NCBI RefSeq assembly: GCF_004363095.1
Contig: NZ_SNYO01000015.1
Coordinates: 1-64,000, forward strand
DNA: 64,000 nt
DNA from: Actinomycetospora succinea
GTDB taxonomy: Bacteria; Actinomycetota; Actinomycetes; Mycobacteriales; Pseudonocardiaceae
Reading direction: 5' to 3'
Shown: positions 8,579 to 18,163 of the stretch, piece by piece
Position numbering within the stretch: the first letter of the stretch is position 1
Layout of the letters: every line of letters starts with the position of its first letter
Program-made: the position numbers and the translations under genes
Notes under the pieces: generated by a model
What the model was told of the DNA's origin: nothing
What the model saw: only the letters and a program-made list of their open reading frames with translations
The model's database searches: none

Positions 8579-8745
8579 CGCGGTCCCGCGACACGGAACA
8601 CCGGCCGTGCACGATCGTCCTTTTTCGGTCCAGGCTGTGACCCACGACCAGCCGCCGACAGGTCACGGAGCGGTGAGGTTAGCCTGGGTAGTCCGCTTCC
8701 TGAGCGGACGTACCCACGAGGAGTGCGAAGGGACGGAAGAGCTCG
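8579..8745 (+). promoter_or_regulatory. korA upstream region: half iron box and hairpin
   Basis: Three signals are visible in this 167-base gap. First, a small hairpin (CACGG at 8592 with CCGTG at 8605) is followed 11 bases later by TTTTT (8621-8625), a weak terminator for the preceding gene. Second, AGGTTAGCCT at 8676-8685 matches the left half of the DtxR/IdeR iron-box consensus; the right half does not match. Third, a perfect 7-bp hairpin (GTCCGCT at 8691 with AGCGGAC at 8703) stands about 36 bases before the korA ATG. Iron control of an Fe-S enzyme would make sense but is inference. Confidence 0.4.
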
Positions 8746-10628
<1,883 letters not shown>

Positions 10629-10632
<4 letters not shown>

Positions 10633-11726
10633 CCGCCGTGGAGCTGGGTCAGCCGTCGTTCGGTGGGGGTCTCGACCTCGTCCCCACCACCGACGAGACG
10701 CAGAAGGCCAAGGACTACACCTCCGACCAGGAGGTCCGCTGGTGCCCGGGCTGCGGCGACTACGCCGTGCTCGCGTCCGTGCGCTCGTTCCTGCCGGAGC
10801 TGGGGCTCAAGCGCGAGAACATCGTGTTCGTCTCGGGCATCGGGTGCTCGTCGCGCTTCCCGTACTACCTCGACACCTACGGCATGCACTCGATCCACGG
10901 GCGCGCGCCGACGATCGCGACGGGCCTGGCGGTCACGCGCCCGGACCTGTCGGTCTGGGTCGTCACCGGTGACGGCGACGCACTGTCGATCGGGGGCAAC
11001 CACCTGATCCACGCGCTGCGCCGCAACATGAACATCACGATCCTGCTGTTCAACAACAGGATCTACGGGCTGACCAAGGGCCAGTACTCGCCGACCTCCG
11101 AGGTCGGCAAGGTCACCAAGTCCACGCCGATGGGCTCGGTGGACGCCCCGTTCAACCCGGTGTCGCTGGCCCTGGGTGCCGAGGCGACGTTCGTGGGCCG
11201 CGCGCTCGACTCCGACCGCAAGGGCCTCACCGAGGTCCTGCGCCAGGCCGCCGCGCACCGCGGGGCCTCGCTCGTCGAGATCTTCCAGGACTGCCCGATC
11301 TTCAACGACGGGTCGTTCGACGTCCTGCGCAAGGGCGACGAGGTGGCCGAGCGGCTGATCCCGCTCGTCGACGGCGAGCCGATCCGCTTCGGCAACGAGG
11401 GCGAGTACGGCGTCGTCCGCTCGGCGTCCGGCGGCCTCGAGGTCGCCCGCATCGCCGACGTGGGCGAGGACGCCGTGGTCACCCACCGCGCCGGCGAGGA
11501 GGACCCGACGCAGTCCTTCGCGCTCTCGCGCCTGTCCGACCAGGACCTCACGCACACCGTCACGGGCATCTTCCGCAAGGTCGACCGCCCGACCTACGAC
11601 GACGGCGCGCGGGGCCAGGTCACGGCGGCCACCGAGCAGGCCCAGCAGCGGGGTGACAACCTCCAGGCCCTGCTCTCCGGCAAGGACACCTGGGCGGTCC
11701 TGCCGGAGCCCGAGAACGAGCAGTAG
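10629..11726 (+). CDS. korB: 2-oxoacid:ferredoxin oxidoreductase beta (KorB)
   Basis: A 365-residue thiamine diphosphate-binding beta subunit. 'RWCPGCGDYAVLASV' gives the first two Cys ligands of the 4Fe-4S cluster and 'GIGCSSRFPYYL' the third. The ThDP/Mg motif is 'VTGDGDALSIGGNHLIHALR', closing with 'NNRIYGLTKGQYSPTS'. A later Cys in 'EIFQDCPIF' completes the cluster set. It overlaps korA by four bases, so the two subunits are made together. A long GC hairpin follows the stop. Confidence 0.94.
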
Positions 11727-11735
11727 GCCCCTTCC

Positions 11736-11781
11736 CCTCCGCCCGCCGTCGCCGCACCATGCGGCGACGGACGGGTGGAGG
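11736..11781 (+). terminator. Strong hairpin after korB that buries the next RBS
   Basis: The left arm 11736-11755 pairs with the right arm 11761-11781 around a 5-base loop: a 10-bp core (CCGTCGCCGC with GCGGCGACGG), one bulged A, then ten further pairs including a G-T. There is no U-tract. The outer right arm contains GGAGG (11777-11781), part of the ribosome binding site of the gene starting at 11790. It may end korAB transcription, attenuate the next gene, or both. Confidence 0.55.
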
Positions 11782-11789
11782 AGGCGTAG

Positions 11790-12848
11790 GTGTGCGACGA
11801 CGGATCGGTCGCGGGGGCCGCGCAGGCGGTGCCCCGGCAGGCCCTCGGCGAGGCCGTGGACCCGATCGCGCTGGAGCCCGTCGACGAGGTCGAGGTGACC
11901 ACGCTCGTCGACAACGTCTACGACGCGCTCCTGGTCGGTGACGAGCGCGCGCGGCGGCCCGGTTTCACCGTCGGGAGCGCCGATGCGCCGCAGTTCGAGG
12001 GCGGCCGGACCGCGGTCGGTCTGGTCGCCGAGCACGGGTTCGCGGCGCTGGTGACGGTCCGGCGTGGCCCCACGACGACGACGCTGCTGTTCGACACCGG
12101 CCTGTCCCCGGACGCGCTGGTCGTCAACGCCGACCGGCTGGGCGTCGACCTCACCGCGATCCAGGGCGTCGTCCTCAGCCACGGGCACTTCGACCACGCG
12201 GGCGGGCTCGCCGGTCTGGCCCGGCGGCTCGGGCCGGCGCGGATGCCGATGGTCGTGCACCCGCGCGCCTGGACGCGCCGCCGCCTCTCCGTGCCCGGCC
12301 GCGAGCCCGACGAGCTGCCGACCCTCAGCCCGCGCGCCCTGGACGGCGAGGGGTTCGCGCTGCTCGAGCGGCGCGAGCCGAGCCTCCTGGTCGACGGATC
12401 GGTGCTGCTGACCGGCGAGGTCGACCGGACCACCGAGTTCGAGCGGGGCATGCCCCCGGCGCACCAGGCCTGGACCGGCACGGCGTGGGAGCACGACCCC
12501 CTCGTCGTCGACGACCAGGCGCTCGTCGTCCACCTCCGCGGCCGCGGGCTCGTGGTCCTCACCGGCTGCGGGCACGCCGGCGCCGTCAACATCGTCCGCC
12601 ACGCCCGGCGCCTCACGGGGGTGCCGCGCCTGCACGCGCTGCTCGGCGGGCTGCACCTGGGCGGGCCCTGGTTCGAGCCGGTGATCGGCCCGACGGTGAC
12701 GGCGCTGACCGAGCTCGACCCGGCGCTCGTCGTCCCGGGCCACTGCACCGGGTGGCGCGCCCAGCACGCGCTCGCCGCCGCGCTGCCCGGCGCGTGGAGC
12801 CAGGGCAGCTCGGGCTCGGCATTCCGGCTGGTCGCGCCTGCGGCGTGA
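11790..12848 (+). CDS. Metallo-beta-lactamase fold hydrolase
   Basis: Encodes 352 residues from a GTG start. The metal motif 'VVLSHGHFDHAGG' (H-x-H-x-D-H) is complete, a further His lies in 'TGCGHAGAVN', and the last in 'VPGHCTGW'. The arrangement resembles the MBL subgroup annotated as dihydropterin aminobenzenephosphate synthase-like ('GLHLGGPWFEPVI' near the end). The real substrate is unknown. The first 35 residues are weakly conserved, so the start could be later. Its RBS (GGAGGAGG) is partly inside the hairpin that follows korB. Confidence 0.82.
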   Translation: MCDDGSVAGAAQAVPRQALGEAVDPIALEPVDEVEVTTLVDNVYDALLVGDERARRPGFTVGSADAPQFEGGRTAVGLVAEHGFAALVTVRRGPTTTTLLFDTGLSPDALVVNADRLGVDLTAIQGVVLSHGHFDHAGGLAGLARRLGPARMPMVVHPRAWTRRRLSVPGREPDELPTLSPRALDGEGFALLERREPSLLVDGSVLLTGEVDRTTEFERGMPPAHQAWTGTAWEHDPLVVDDQALVVHLRGRGLVVLTGCGHAGAVNIVRHARRLTGVPRLHALLGGLHLGGPWFEPVIGPTVTALTELDPALVVPGHCTGWRAQHALAAALPGAWSQGSSGSAFRLVAPAA

Positions 12849-12889
12849 GTCATCCCGCACGGCCGCCCACTCCGTGGTGAAGTGCAGAG

Positions 12890-13819
12890 GTGGCCACCGT
12901 CGACCCGTCCCTGGAGACGGTCGACGCGGATCGGCGGGGCGGGGGCGTCGGTCGCGGCTACGCGGCCGCGGTCACCGCCTACGTCCTGTGGGGCGTCTCG
13001 CCGGCGTTCTGGCCGCTGCTGGCGCCCGCGGACGCCGTCGAGTCCGTCGCCCACCGGGTGGCGTGGACGCTGCTCGGCATGCTGGCCGTCATCACGGTCG
13101 CGCGCCGGTGGTCGGACCTGCGGGGCCTCTCGTGGCGCACCTGGCTGCTGATCACGGCCGGGTCGGTGCTCATCGGGATGAACTGGGGCACCTACATCTG
13201 GGCCACCACCCACGACCACGTCGTCGACGCGGCGCTGGGCTACTACGGCACGCCGCTGGTGGCGGTGCTGCTCGCCGTGCTGGTGCTCCACGAGCGCCTG
13301 CGCCCGGCGCAGTGGGTGGCGATCGGGCTGGCGGCGGCCGCGGTCACCGTGCTGACCGTCGGGACCGGGCGGCTGCCCTGGATCACGCTGGTGCTGGCGG
13401 TGAGCTTCGGGGTCTACGGGCTGGTCAAGAAGCGGGTGCCGCTCGACCCGATCCCCGGGCTGACCGCCGAGGGCTTCCTGCTGGGCCCGCTGGCGATCGT
13501 GTTCATCGTCGTCATCCAGGTCATGGGGATCGGGACGTTCACCGGCCACGGCGTCGGGCACGCGCTGCTGCTGGTGGCCGCGGGACCGATCACGGCGATC
13601 CCGCTGCTGCTCTTCGCCGCGGGCGCGAAGCGGCTGTCGCTCGCCACCCTGGGCGTGCTGCAGTACATCAACCCGACCCTGCAGTTCCTCTTCGGCGTCT
13701 TCGTCGCCGGCGAGGAGATGCCGGTGTCGCGCTGGATCGGGGTGAGCCTGGTCTGGGCCGCCCTGCTGATCTTCACGGTGGATGCGCTGCGCGCACGTGA
13801 GGGGAATGGGTCGTCATGA
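12890..13819 (+). CDS. rarD: RarD-type EamA family transporter
   Basis: A 309-residue inner-membrane protein with about ten hydrophobic segments. The N-terminus carries the RarD signature 'AAVTAYVLWGVSPAFWPLL', then 'NWGTYIWATTHDHVVDAALG', 'GVYGLVKKRVPLDPIPGLTA' and 'LGVLQYINPTLQFLFGV', which define the RarD branch of the drug/metabolite transporter superfamily. Substrate is unknown; the chloramphenicol-sensitivity label is historical. The last residues and stop lie inside a 46-base palindrome shared with the opposite transcription unit. Confidence 0.9.
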   Translation: MATVDPSLETVDADRRGGGVGRGYAAAVTAYVLWGVSPAFWPLLAPADAVESVAHRVAWTLLGMLAVITVARRWSDLRGLSWRTWLLITAGSVLIGMNWGTYIWATTHDHVVDAALGYYGTPLVAVLLAVLVLHERLRPAQWVAIGLAAAAVTVLTVGTGRLPWITLVLAVSFGVYGLVKKRVPLDPIPGLTAEGFLLGPLAIVFIVVIQVMGIGTFTGHGVGHALLLVAAGPITAIPLLLFAAGAKRLSLATLGVLQYINPTLQFLFGVFVAGEEMPVSRWIGVSLVWAALLIFTVDALRAREGNGSS

Positions 13820-13839
13820 CGACCCATTCCACTCACGTG
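13794..13839. repeat. 46-bp palindrome between convergent genes
   Basis: Two 23-base arms meet at 13816/13817 and pair with one mismatch. The inner 26 bases (13804-13829) are a perfect zero-loop palindrome; the outer edges read CACGTG on both sides. It covers the rarD stop and lies 9 bases beyond the polyprenyl synthase stop, so it is placed to terminate both units. A related palindrome sharing CACGTGAGTG and TGGGTCGTC lies at 46876-46917, so this is a dispersed element and not a one-off terminator. Confidence 0.75.
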
Positions 13840-13848
13840 GCGGAGCCA

Positions 13849-14865
13849 TCACCCCGTCCGGGCGATCGTGTAGTCGAGGAGGGCCTCGAGGGCCCGGCGG
13901 GCGGGGCCGTCGGGCAGCGTCGCGAGCTCCGCGCGGGCGGCGTCGGCGCGGGCGTCGAGGGCCGCGCGCGCCTCGTCGAGGCCCCGCGAGCCGCGCAGCA
14001 GCTCGAGCGCCTCGCCGACCTCCGGGTCGCCCAGCTCGCGGGTCCCCACGCCCAGCTCGCGCAGCCGGGGCACCTCGGGGCCGTCGCCGGCGAGCGCGTA
14101 GAGCACCGGGAGCGTCGCGACGCCCTCACGCAGGTCGGTGCCCGGGGTCTTGCCCGAGTCACCGGACGGCGAGGCGATGTCGATGATGTCGTCGGAGACC
14201 TGGAAGGCGGTCCCGATGATCTCCCCGAACCGGCGCATCGCCGTCACGTGCTCGTCGGGGGCCCCCGCGAACATCGCCCCGAAGCGTCCCGACGTGGCGA
14301 TCAGCGAGCCCGTCTTCTCGGCCACGACCGCCAGGTAGTGGTCGATCGGGTCCTCGCCGTCGCGGGCCCCGCGGGTCTCCCGCATCTGGCCCGTGACGAG
14401 CTCGGCGAACGTCTCGGCGATGATCCGGACCGCCTCGGGCCCCAGCTGCGACACGAGCCGCGAGGCGTGGGCGAACAGGTAGTCGCCGGTGAGGATCGCG
14501 ATCGAGTTGTCCCAGCGGGCGTTGGCGCTGTCGGCGCCCCGGCGCATCACGGCCTCGTCCATGACGTCGTCGTGGTACAGCGTCGCCAGGTGCACGAGCT
14601 CCACCGACGTCGCCGCGACGACCACGTCCTCCGACGTCCCGCCGGCGAGCTGGGCGGCGAGCAGCGTCAGCAGCGGGCGGAACCGTTTGCCGCCGGCCTC
14701 GATGAGGTGCAGCGACGTGTCGGTGACGAACCGGTAGTCGCTGTGCACCTCGCGGCGCAGCAGTTCCTCGACGCGGTCGAGGCCGTCGCTCACCGCGGCG
14801 GCGAGGTCGGGGTCGGCGATGGGCAGGCCGGCGACCTGGGTCAGCGCGGGATCGGGTGCGGACAC
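13849..14865 (-). CDS. Long-chain polyprenyl diphosphate synthase
   Basis: Encodes 338 residues from the GTG at 14865, five bases after nuoN. This trans-prenyltransferase builds the isoprenoid side chain, here most likely for menaquinone. Both Asp-rich motifs are present: DDVMD near residue 99 in 'LYHDDVMDEAVMRRG', and DDIID near 228 in 'AFQVSDDIIDIASP'. 'GGKRFRPLLTLLAAQL' is the conserved IPP-binding lead-in. Small residues before the first motif suggest a long product, but chain length cannot be read reliably. The placement (GrcC1-like, beside the menJ/menG/menD block) supports a menaquinone role. It is the last gene of the nuo run. Confidence 0.9.
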   Translation of the reverse strand: MSAPDPALTQVAGLPIADPDLAAAVSDGLDRVEELLRREVHSDYRFVTDTSLHLIEAGGKRFRPLLTLLAAQLAGGTSEDVVVAATSVELVHLATLYHDDVMDEAVMRRGADSANARWDNSIAILTGDYLFAHASRLVSQLGPEAVRIIAETFAELVTGQMRETRGARDGEDPIDHYLAVVAEKTGSLIATSGRFGAMFAGAPDEHVTAMRRFGEIIGTAFQVSDDIIDIASPSGDSGKTPGTDLREGVATLPVLYALAGDGPEVPRLRELGVGTRELGDPEVGEALELLRGSRGLDEARAALDARADAARAELATLPDGPARRALEALLDYTIARTG

Positions 14866-14870
14866 GTTCC

Positions 14871-16547
14871 CTAGCCTAAGAAGGACAGGCCGTCGGCCCA
14901 TCCCAGGACGGCGGTCGGCACGACACCGAGGAGCAGGGTCACCACGACCCCCAGTGTGATCGCCACCGTCGTGAAGGGGCCAGGCACGCTGACGGTCGGG
15001 CCGTCGGCGGCGGGCTCCGAGAAGTACATGAGCACGATGAGCCGCAGGTAGAAGAACGCCGCCACCGCGCTGACCACCAGGGCCACGATGACCAGCGGCG
15101 TCATGCCGTCGGCCAGGGCCGCGGAGAACACCGCGAACTTGGCGGTGAAGCCGCTGGTCAGCGGGATCCCGGCGAGCGCCAGCATGAGGAACGTCACCGC
15201 GGCCGCGACCACCGGCGAGCGCTTCCCGAGCCCCGCCCACGCCGAGAGGTGCGTCGCCTCCCCGTCCGGGCCGCGCACGAGCGAGACGAGCCCGAACAGC
15301 GCGACGGTCGTGAACCCGTAGGCGAGCAGGTAGAACAGCGTCGCCGAGAGACCGGCCGGCGTGATGGCCATCGCCCCGAGCAGCAGGAAGCCCGCGTGCG
15401 CCACCGACGAGTACGCGATCATGCGCTTGACGTCGGTCTGCGTGAGCCCGAGCACCGCGCCGATCACCATCGACGCGATCGCGACGGCCCACAGCACGCC
15501 GCGCCACTCCCACACCGTCGAGCCGAACGCGACGGTGAACACCCGCAGGATCGCGCCGAACGCGGCCACCTTGGTGCAGGCCGCCATGAACGCGGTCACC
15601 GACGTCGGCGCGCCCTGGTAGACGTCCGGGGTCCAGGTGTGGAACGGGCCCACCGACGCCTTGAACATCAGCCCGACGACGAGCAGCGCGAGGCCGCCGA
15701 ACAGCAGCGAGTCCGGGCGCAGCGAGCCCGCGGCCGCCTGCGAGATGTCCGCGAGCTTCACCGAGTCCGCGTAGCCGTAGAGCAGCGCGAGCCCGTAGAG
15801 GAAGAACGCCGAGGAGAACGCGCCGAGCAGGAAGTACTTGACCGCCGACTCCTGGCTCATCAGCCGCTTGCGCCGGGCCAGGCCGCAGAGCAGGTACAGC
15901 GGCAGGCTGAGGACCTCGAGGGCGATGAACATCGTCAGCAGGTCGTCCGCGGCGCAGAAGACGAGCATGCCGCCGAGCGCGAACAGGACGAACGGGTGGA
16001 TCTCGGTGTGGCCCTCGACGGTGTCGCGGGCCCGCAGGGCGCGGCCGCGCCCGCCGTCGCGACCGGCGCCGTCACGACCCGCGCCGTCGCCGCCCCCGGT
16101 GCGCGCCCGGGACCGGCCGCCGCCCCCGCTGCGCGCGCCGACCGCGACGCGCGCCTCGCGGGCCTTCTCCTTCTCCTCGGCCTCGCCCAGCGCCACCGGG
16201 TCGGCGACGAACGCCCCGCCCGGCTCGACGGAGCGGTCGGCGAGCAGCAGCACGCTCGGGATCGCCAGCGCGAGCAGCGTGCCCCACAGGAAGAGCGCCG
16301 GCCCGTCGACGGCCAGGGCGCCCGCGAGCGTCGTCACCGCCGGCGCGCCGGACGTCGACCGGACGATGACGGCCAGCAGACCCGCCACGACCACGAGCAG
16401 GGTGAACCCGAGCTGTACCCGGCCGCGCACGCGCCACGGGAGCAGGGCCTCGAGCAGCACCGAGACGCACGCCCCGCCGAGGACGATCAGGACGGGCGCG
16501 ATGGCGCCGTAGTCGATCGTCGGCATCGCCGACGTCAGCGGGCTCAT
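14871..16547 (-). CDS. nuoN: NADH-quinone oxidoreductase subunit N
   Basis: A 558-residue antiporter-like proton-channel subunit of complex I with about 14 membrane helices. Key signatures are 'SAVKYFLLGAFSSAFFLYG', 'PFHTWTPDVYQGAPTSVTAF' and 'AYSSVAHAGFLLLGA', with the channel lysines in them. The start (ATG 16547) overlaps the nuoM stop. One oddity: between early helices, at about 132-172, it carries a low-complexity Gly/Arg/Asp insert with repeated 'GAGRDG' units, preceded by an acidic/basic 'EAEEKEKAREAR' stretch. The rest is of normal length. The frame stays open upstream, but that part is nuoM shadow. Confidence 0.95.
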   Translation of the reverse strand: MSPLTSAMPTIDYGAIAPVLIVLGGACVSVLLEALLPWRVRGRVQLGFTLLVVVAGLLAVIVRSTSGAPAVTTLAGALAVDGPALFLWGTLLALAIPSVLLLADRSVEPGGAFVADPVALGEAEEKEKAREARVAVGARSGGGGRSRARTGGGDGAGRDGAGRDGGRGRALRARDTVEGHTEIHPFVLFALGGMLVFCAADDLLTMFIALEVLSLPLYLLCGLARRKRLMSQESAVKYFLLGAFSSAFFLYGLALLYGYADSVKLADISQAAAGSLRPDSLLFGGLALLVVGLMFKASVGPFHTWTPDVYQGAPTSVTAFMAACTKVAAFGAILRVFTVAFGSTVWEWRGVLWAVAIASMVIGAVLGLTQTDVKRMIAYSSVAHAGFLLLGAMAITPAGLSATLFYLLAYGFTTVALFGLVSLVRGPDGEATHLSAWAGLGKRSPVVAAAVTFLMLALAGIPLTSGFTAKFAVFSAALADGMTPLVIVALVVSAVAAFFYLRLIVLMYFSEPAADGPTVSVPGPFTTVAITLGVVVTLLLGVVPTAVLGWADGLSFLG

Positions 16548-18163
16548 CGCGCCACTCCGTTCTGGGTCACGGGGTCGGGCACGCCGACCTCGCTCATGGT
16601 CGCCGCCACCGTCGGGTCGAGGACCTCGAGGACCGGACCGGGGAAGAAGCCGAGGACGAGGATCAGGGCGACCAGCGGGGTGAGCAGCGCGATCTCGCCG
16701 CGGTTCAGATCGCCGAACCGGGCGGTGGTGCGCCGCATCCAGGAGTCGTCGCCGGTCTCCGTGCCGAAGGTCGCCGCCGACGCCGCCCCCGGGCCGTCCC
16801 CGACGACGGCGGCGCCGCGCAGCGGGCCGGTCATCGTGCGCTGGAAGACCCAGAGCATGTACAGGGCGGCGAAGACGATGCCGACGGTCGCGATCACCGT
16901 GAACGCCGGCTGGTTCGGGAACGACCCCAGCAGCACGAGGAACTCGCTGATGAACGAGTTCGTGCCGGGCAGGGCGATCGTCGAGAGCCCGGCGACGAGG
17001 AACATGCCGGCCAGCAGCGGGGCGGCCCGCCCGACGCCGCCGTACTCGGTCATGTCGGCGGTGCCGCCGCGGCGGATCAGCAGGCCGACGACGAGGAAGA
17101 GCATCGCGGTCGAGATGCCGTGGTTGACCATGTAGAGCGCCGACCCGGCGATCGACTGCGACGAGAACGCGAAGATGCCGAGCGCGATGAAGCCGAAGTG
17201 CGCGATCGACGTGTAGGCGACGAAGCGCTTGAGGTCGGTCTGCGCGGCGGCCAGCAGGGCGCCGTAGAGCACGCCGATCACCGCGAGGGTCAGCACGAGC
17301 GGGGCGAGCTCCCGCGACGCGGCGGGGAACAGCGGCAGCGTGTAGCGCAGGAACCCGAACGTGCCGACCTTGTCCAGCAGGCCCAGCAGGATGATGCTGC
17401 CCGCGATCGGGGCCTCGGCACCGGCGTCGGGCAGCCACGTGTGGAACGGCACCAGCGGCGCCTTGATCGCGAACGCGGCGAAGAACCCGAGGAAGAGCGG
17501 GATCTGGGTCGACAGCGGCAGCTGCGCGGCCATCCCCTGCAGCGCGGTCCAGTCGAAGGTCCCCTGGCCCAGACGCGTGTCGCTCGCGACGAACAGCCCG
17601 ATCACCGACGCGAGCATGATCAGGCCGCCGAGGAACGAGTACAGGAAGAACTTCACCGCGGCGTACTGGCGGCGCGGCCCGCCGAAGCGTCCGATGAGGA
17701 AGTACATCGGGATGAGCATCGCCTCGAACAGGACGTAGAACAGGAACACGTCCGTCGCCGCGAAGACGCCGACGAGCACGCCCTGGGTCGCGAGGATCAG
17801 CGCGGTGAACCCGGCGCCCGTGCGCCCCGGGGGCAGCTTGTCGGCCGCCGCGAAGACCAGCACGATCGGCACGAGCACCGAGAGCAGCGCGATCATCGTG
17901 AGCGCGATGCCGTCGAGCCCGAGGGCGAACGACACCCCGAAGGCCGGGATCCACTCGACGGAGAGGCTCCCCTGGAACCGGGGCGCGTCAGGCGCCGTGC
18001 TGAACAGCGACCAGACGATCACCACGAGCACCAGCGAGACCGCGGAGAACCCGAGCCCGACGGCGCGGGCCGCCCGGTCCAGGTTCTCGCGGCCCGCCAT
18101 CACGCCGCAGACGGCGGCTCCGATCAGCGGGAGCAGTAGCAGGGCCAGCAGCAGCGCGCTCAT
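16544..18163 (-). CDS. nuoM: NADH-quinone oxidoreductase subunit M
   Basis: A 539-residue antiporter-like membrane subunit of complex I. 'DGIALTMIALLSVLVPIV' and 'FYVLFEAMLIPMYFLIGRFG' contain the conserved Glu of helix 5. 'APLVPFHTWLPDAGAEAPIA' is the broken-helix region with its Lys, and 'TDLKRFVAYTSIAHFGF' the next channel helix. A Gly/Ala/Thr-rich cytoplasmic linker near 440-475 ('GDGPGAASAATFGTE') is typical of actinobacterial NuoM. Starts with ATG in an ATGA overlap with nuoL and ends in one with nuoN. Confidence 0.96.
   Translation of the reverse strand: MSALLLALLLLPLIGAAVCGVMAGRENLDRAARAVGLGFSAVSLVLVVIVWSLFSTAPDAPRFQGSLSVEWIPAFGVSFALGLDGIALTMIALLSVLVPIVLVFAAADKLPPGRTGAGFTALILATQGVLVGVFAATDVFLFYVLFEAMLIPMYFLIGRFGGPRRQYAAVKFFLYSFLGGLIMLASVIGLFVASDTRLGQGTFDWTALQGMAAQLPLSTQIPLFLGFFAAFAIKAPLVPFHTWLPDAGAEAPIAGSIILLGLLDKVGTFGFLRYTLPLFPAASRELAPLVLTLAVIGVLYGALLAAAQTDLKRFVAYTSIAHFGFIALGIFAFSSQSIAGSALYMVNHGISTAMLFLVVGLLIRRGGTADMTEYGGVGRAAPLLAGMFLVAGLSTIALPGTNSFISEFLVLLGSFPNQPAFTVIATVGIVFAALYMLWVFQRTMTGPLRGAAVVGDGPGAASAATFGTETGDDSWMRRTTARFGDLNRGEIALLTPLVALILVLGFFPGPVLEVLDPTVAATMSEVGVPDPVTQNGVAR

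Noticed and set aside
8691-8709. Riboswitch in the korA leader
   Set aside because: Only one simple hairpin; no conserved aptamer junction that I recognise.
13804-13829. Chromosome-dimer dif or phage attachment site
   Set aside because: A zero-loop perfect palindrome does not have the dif 11-6-11 layout, no integrase gene is next to it, and a relative exists at 46876.
15249-17135. Long plus-strand frames opposite nuoN, nuoM and nuoG (also 23317-26259)
   Set aside because: They are rich in Arg, Ala, Glu and Asp without domains, the usual antisense product of GC-rich third-position bias; the opposite strand encodes clear complex I subunits.
14871-17954. Apparent 1027-residue NuoN extension
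   Set aside because: The extra N-terminal part is nuoM in another frame; NuoN homology starts at ATG 16547, overlapping the nuoM stop.
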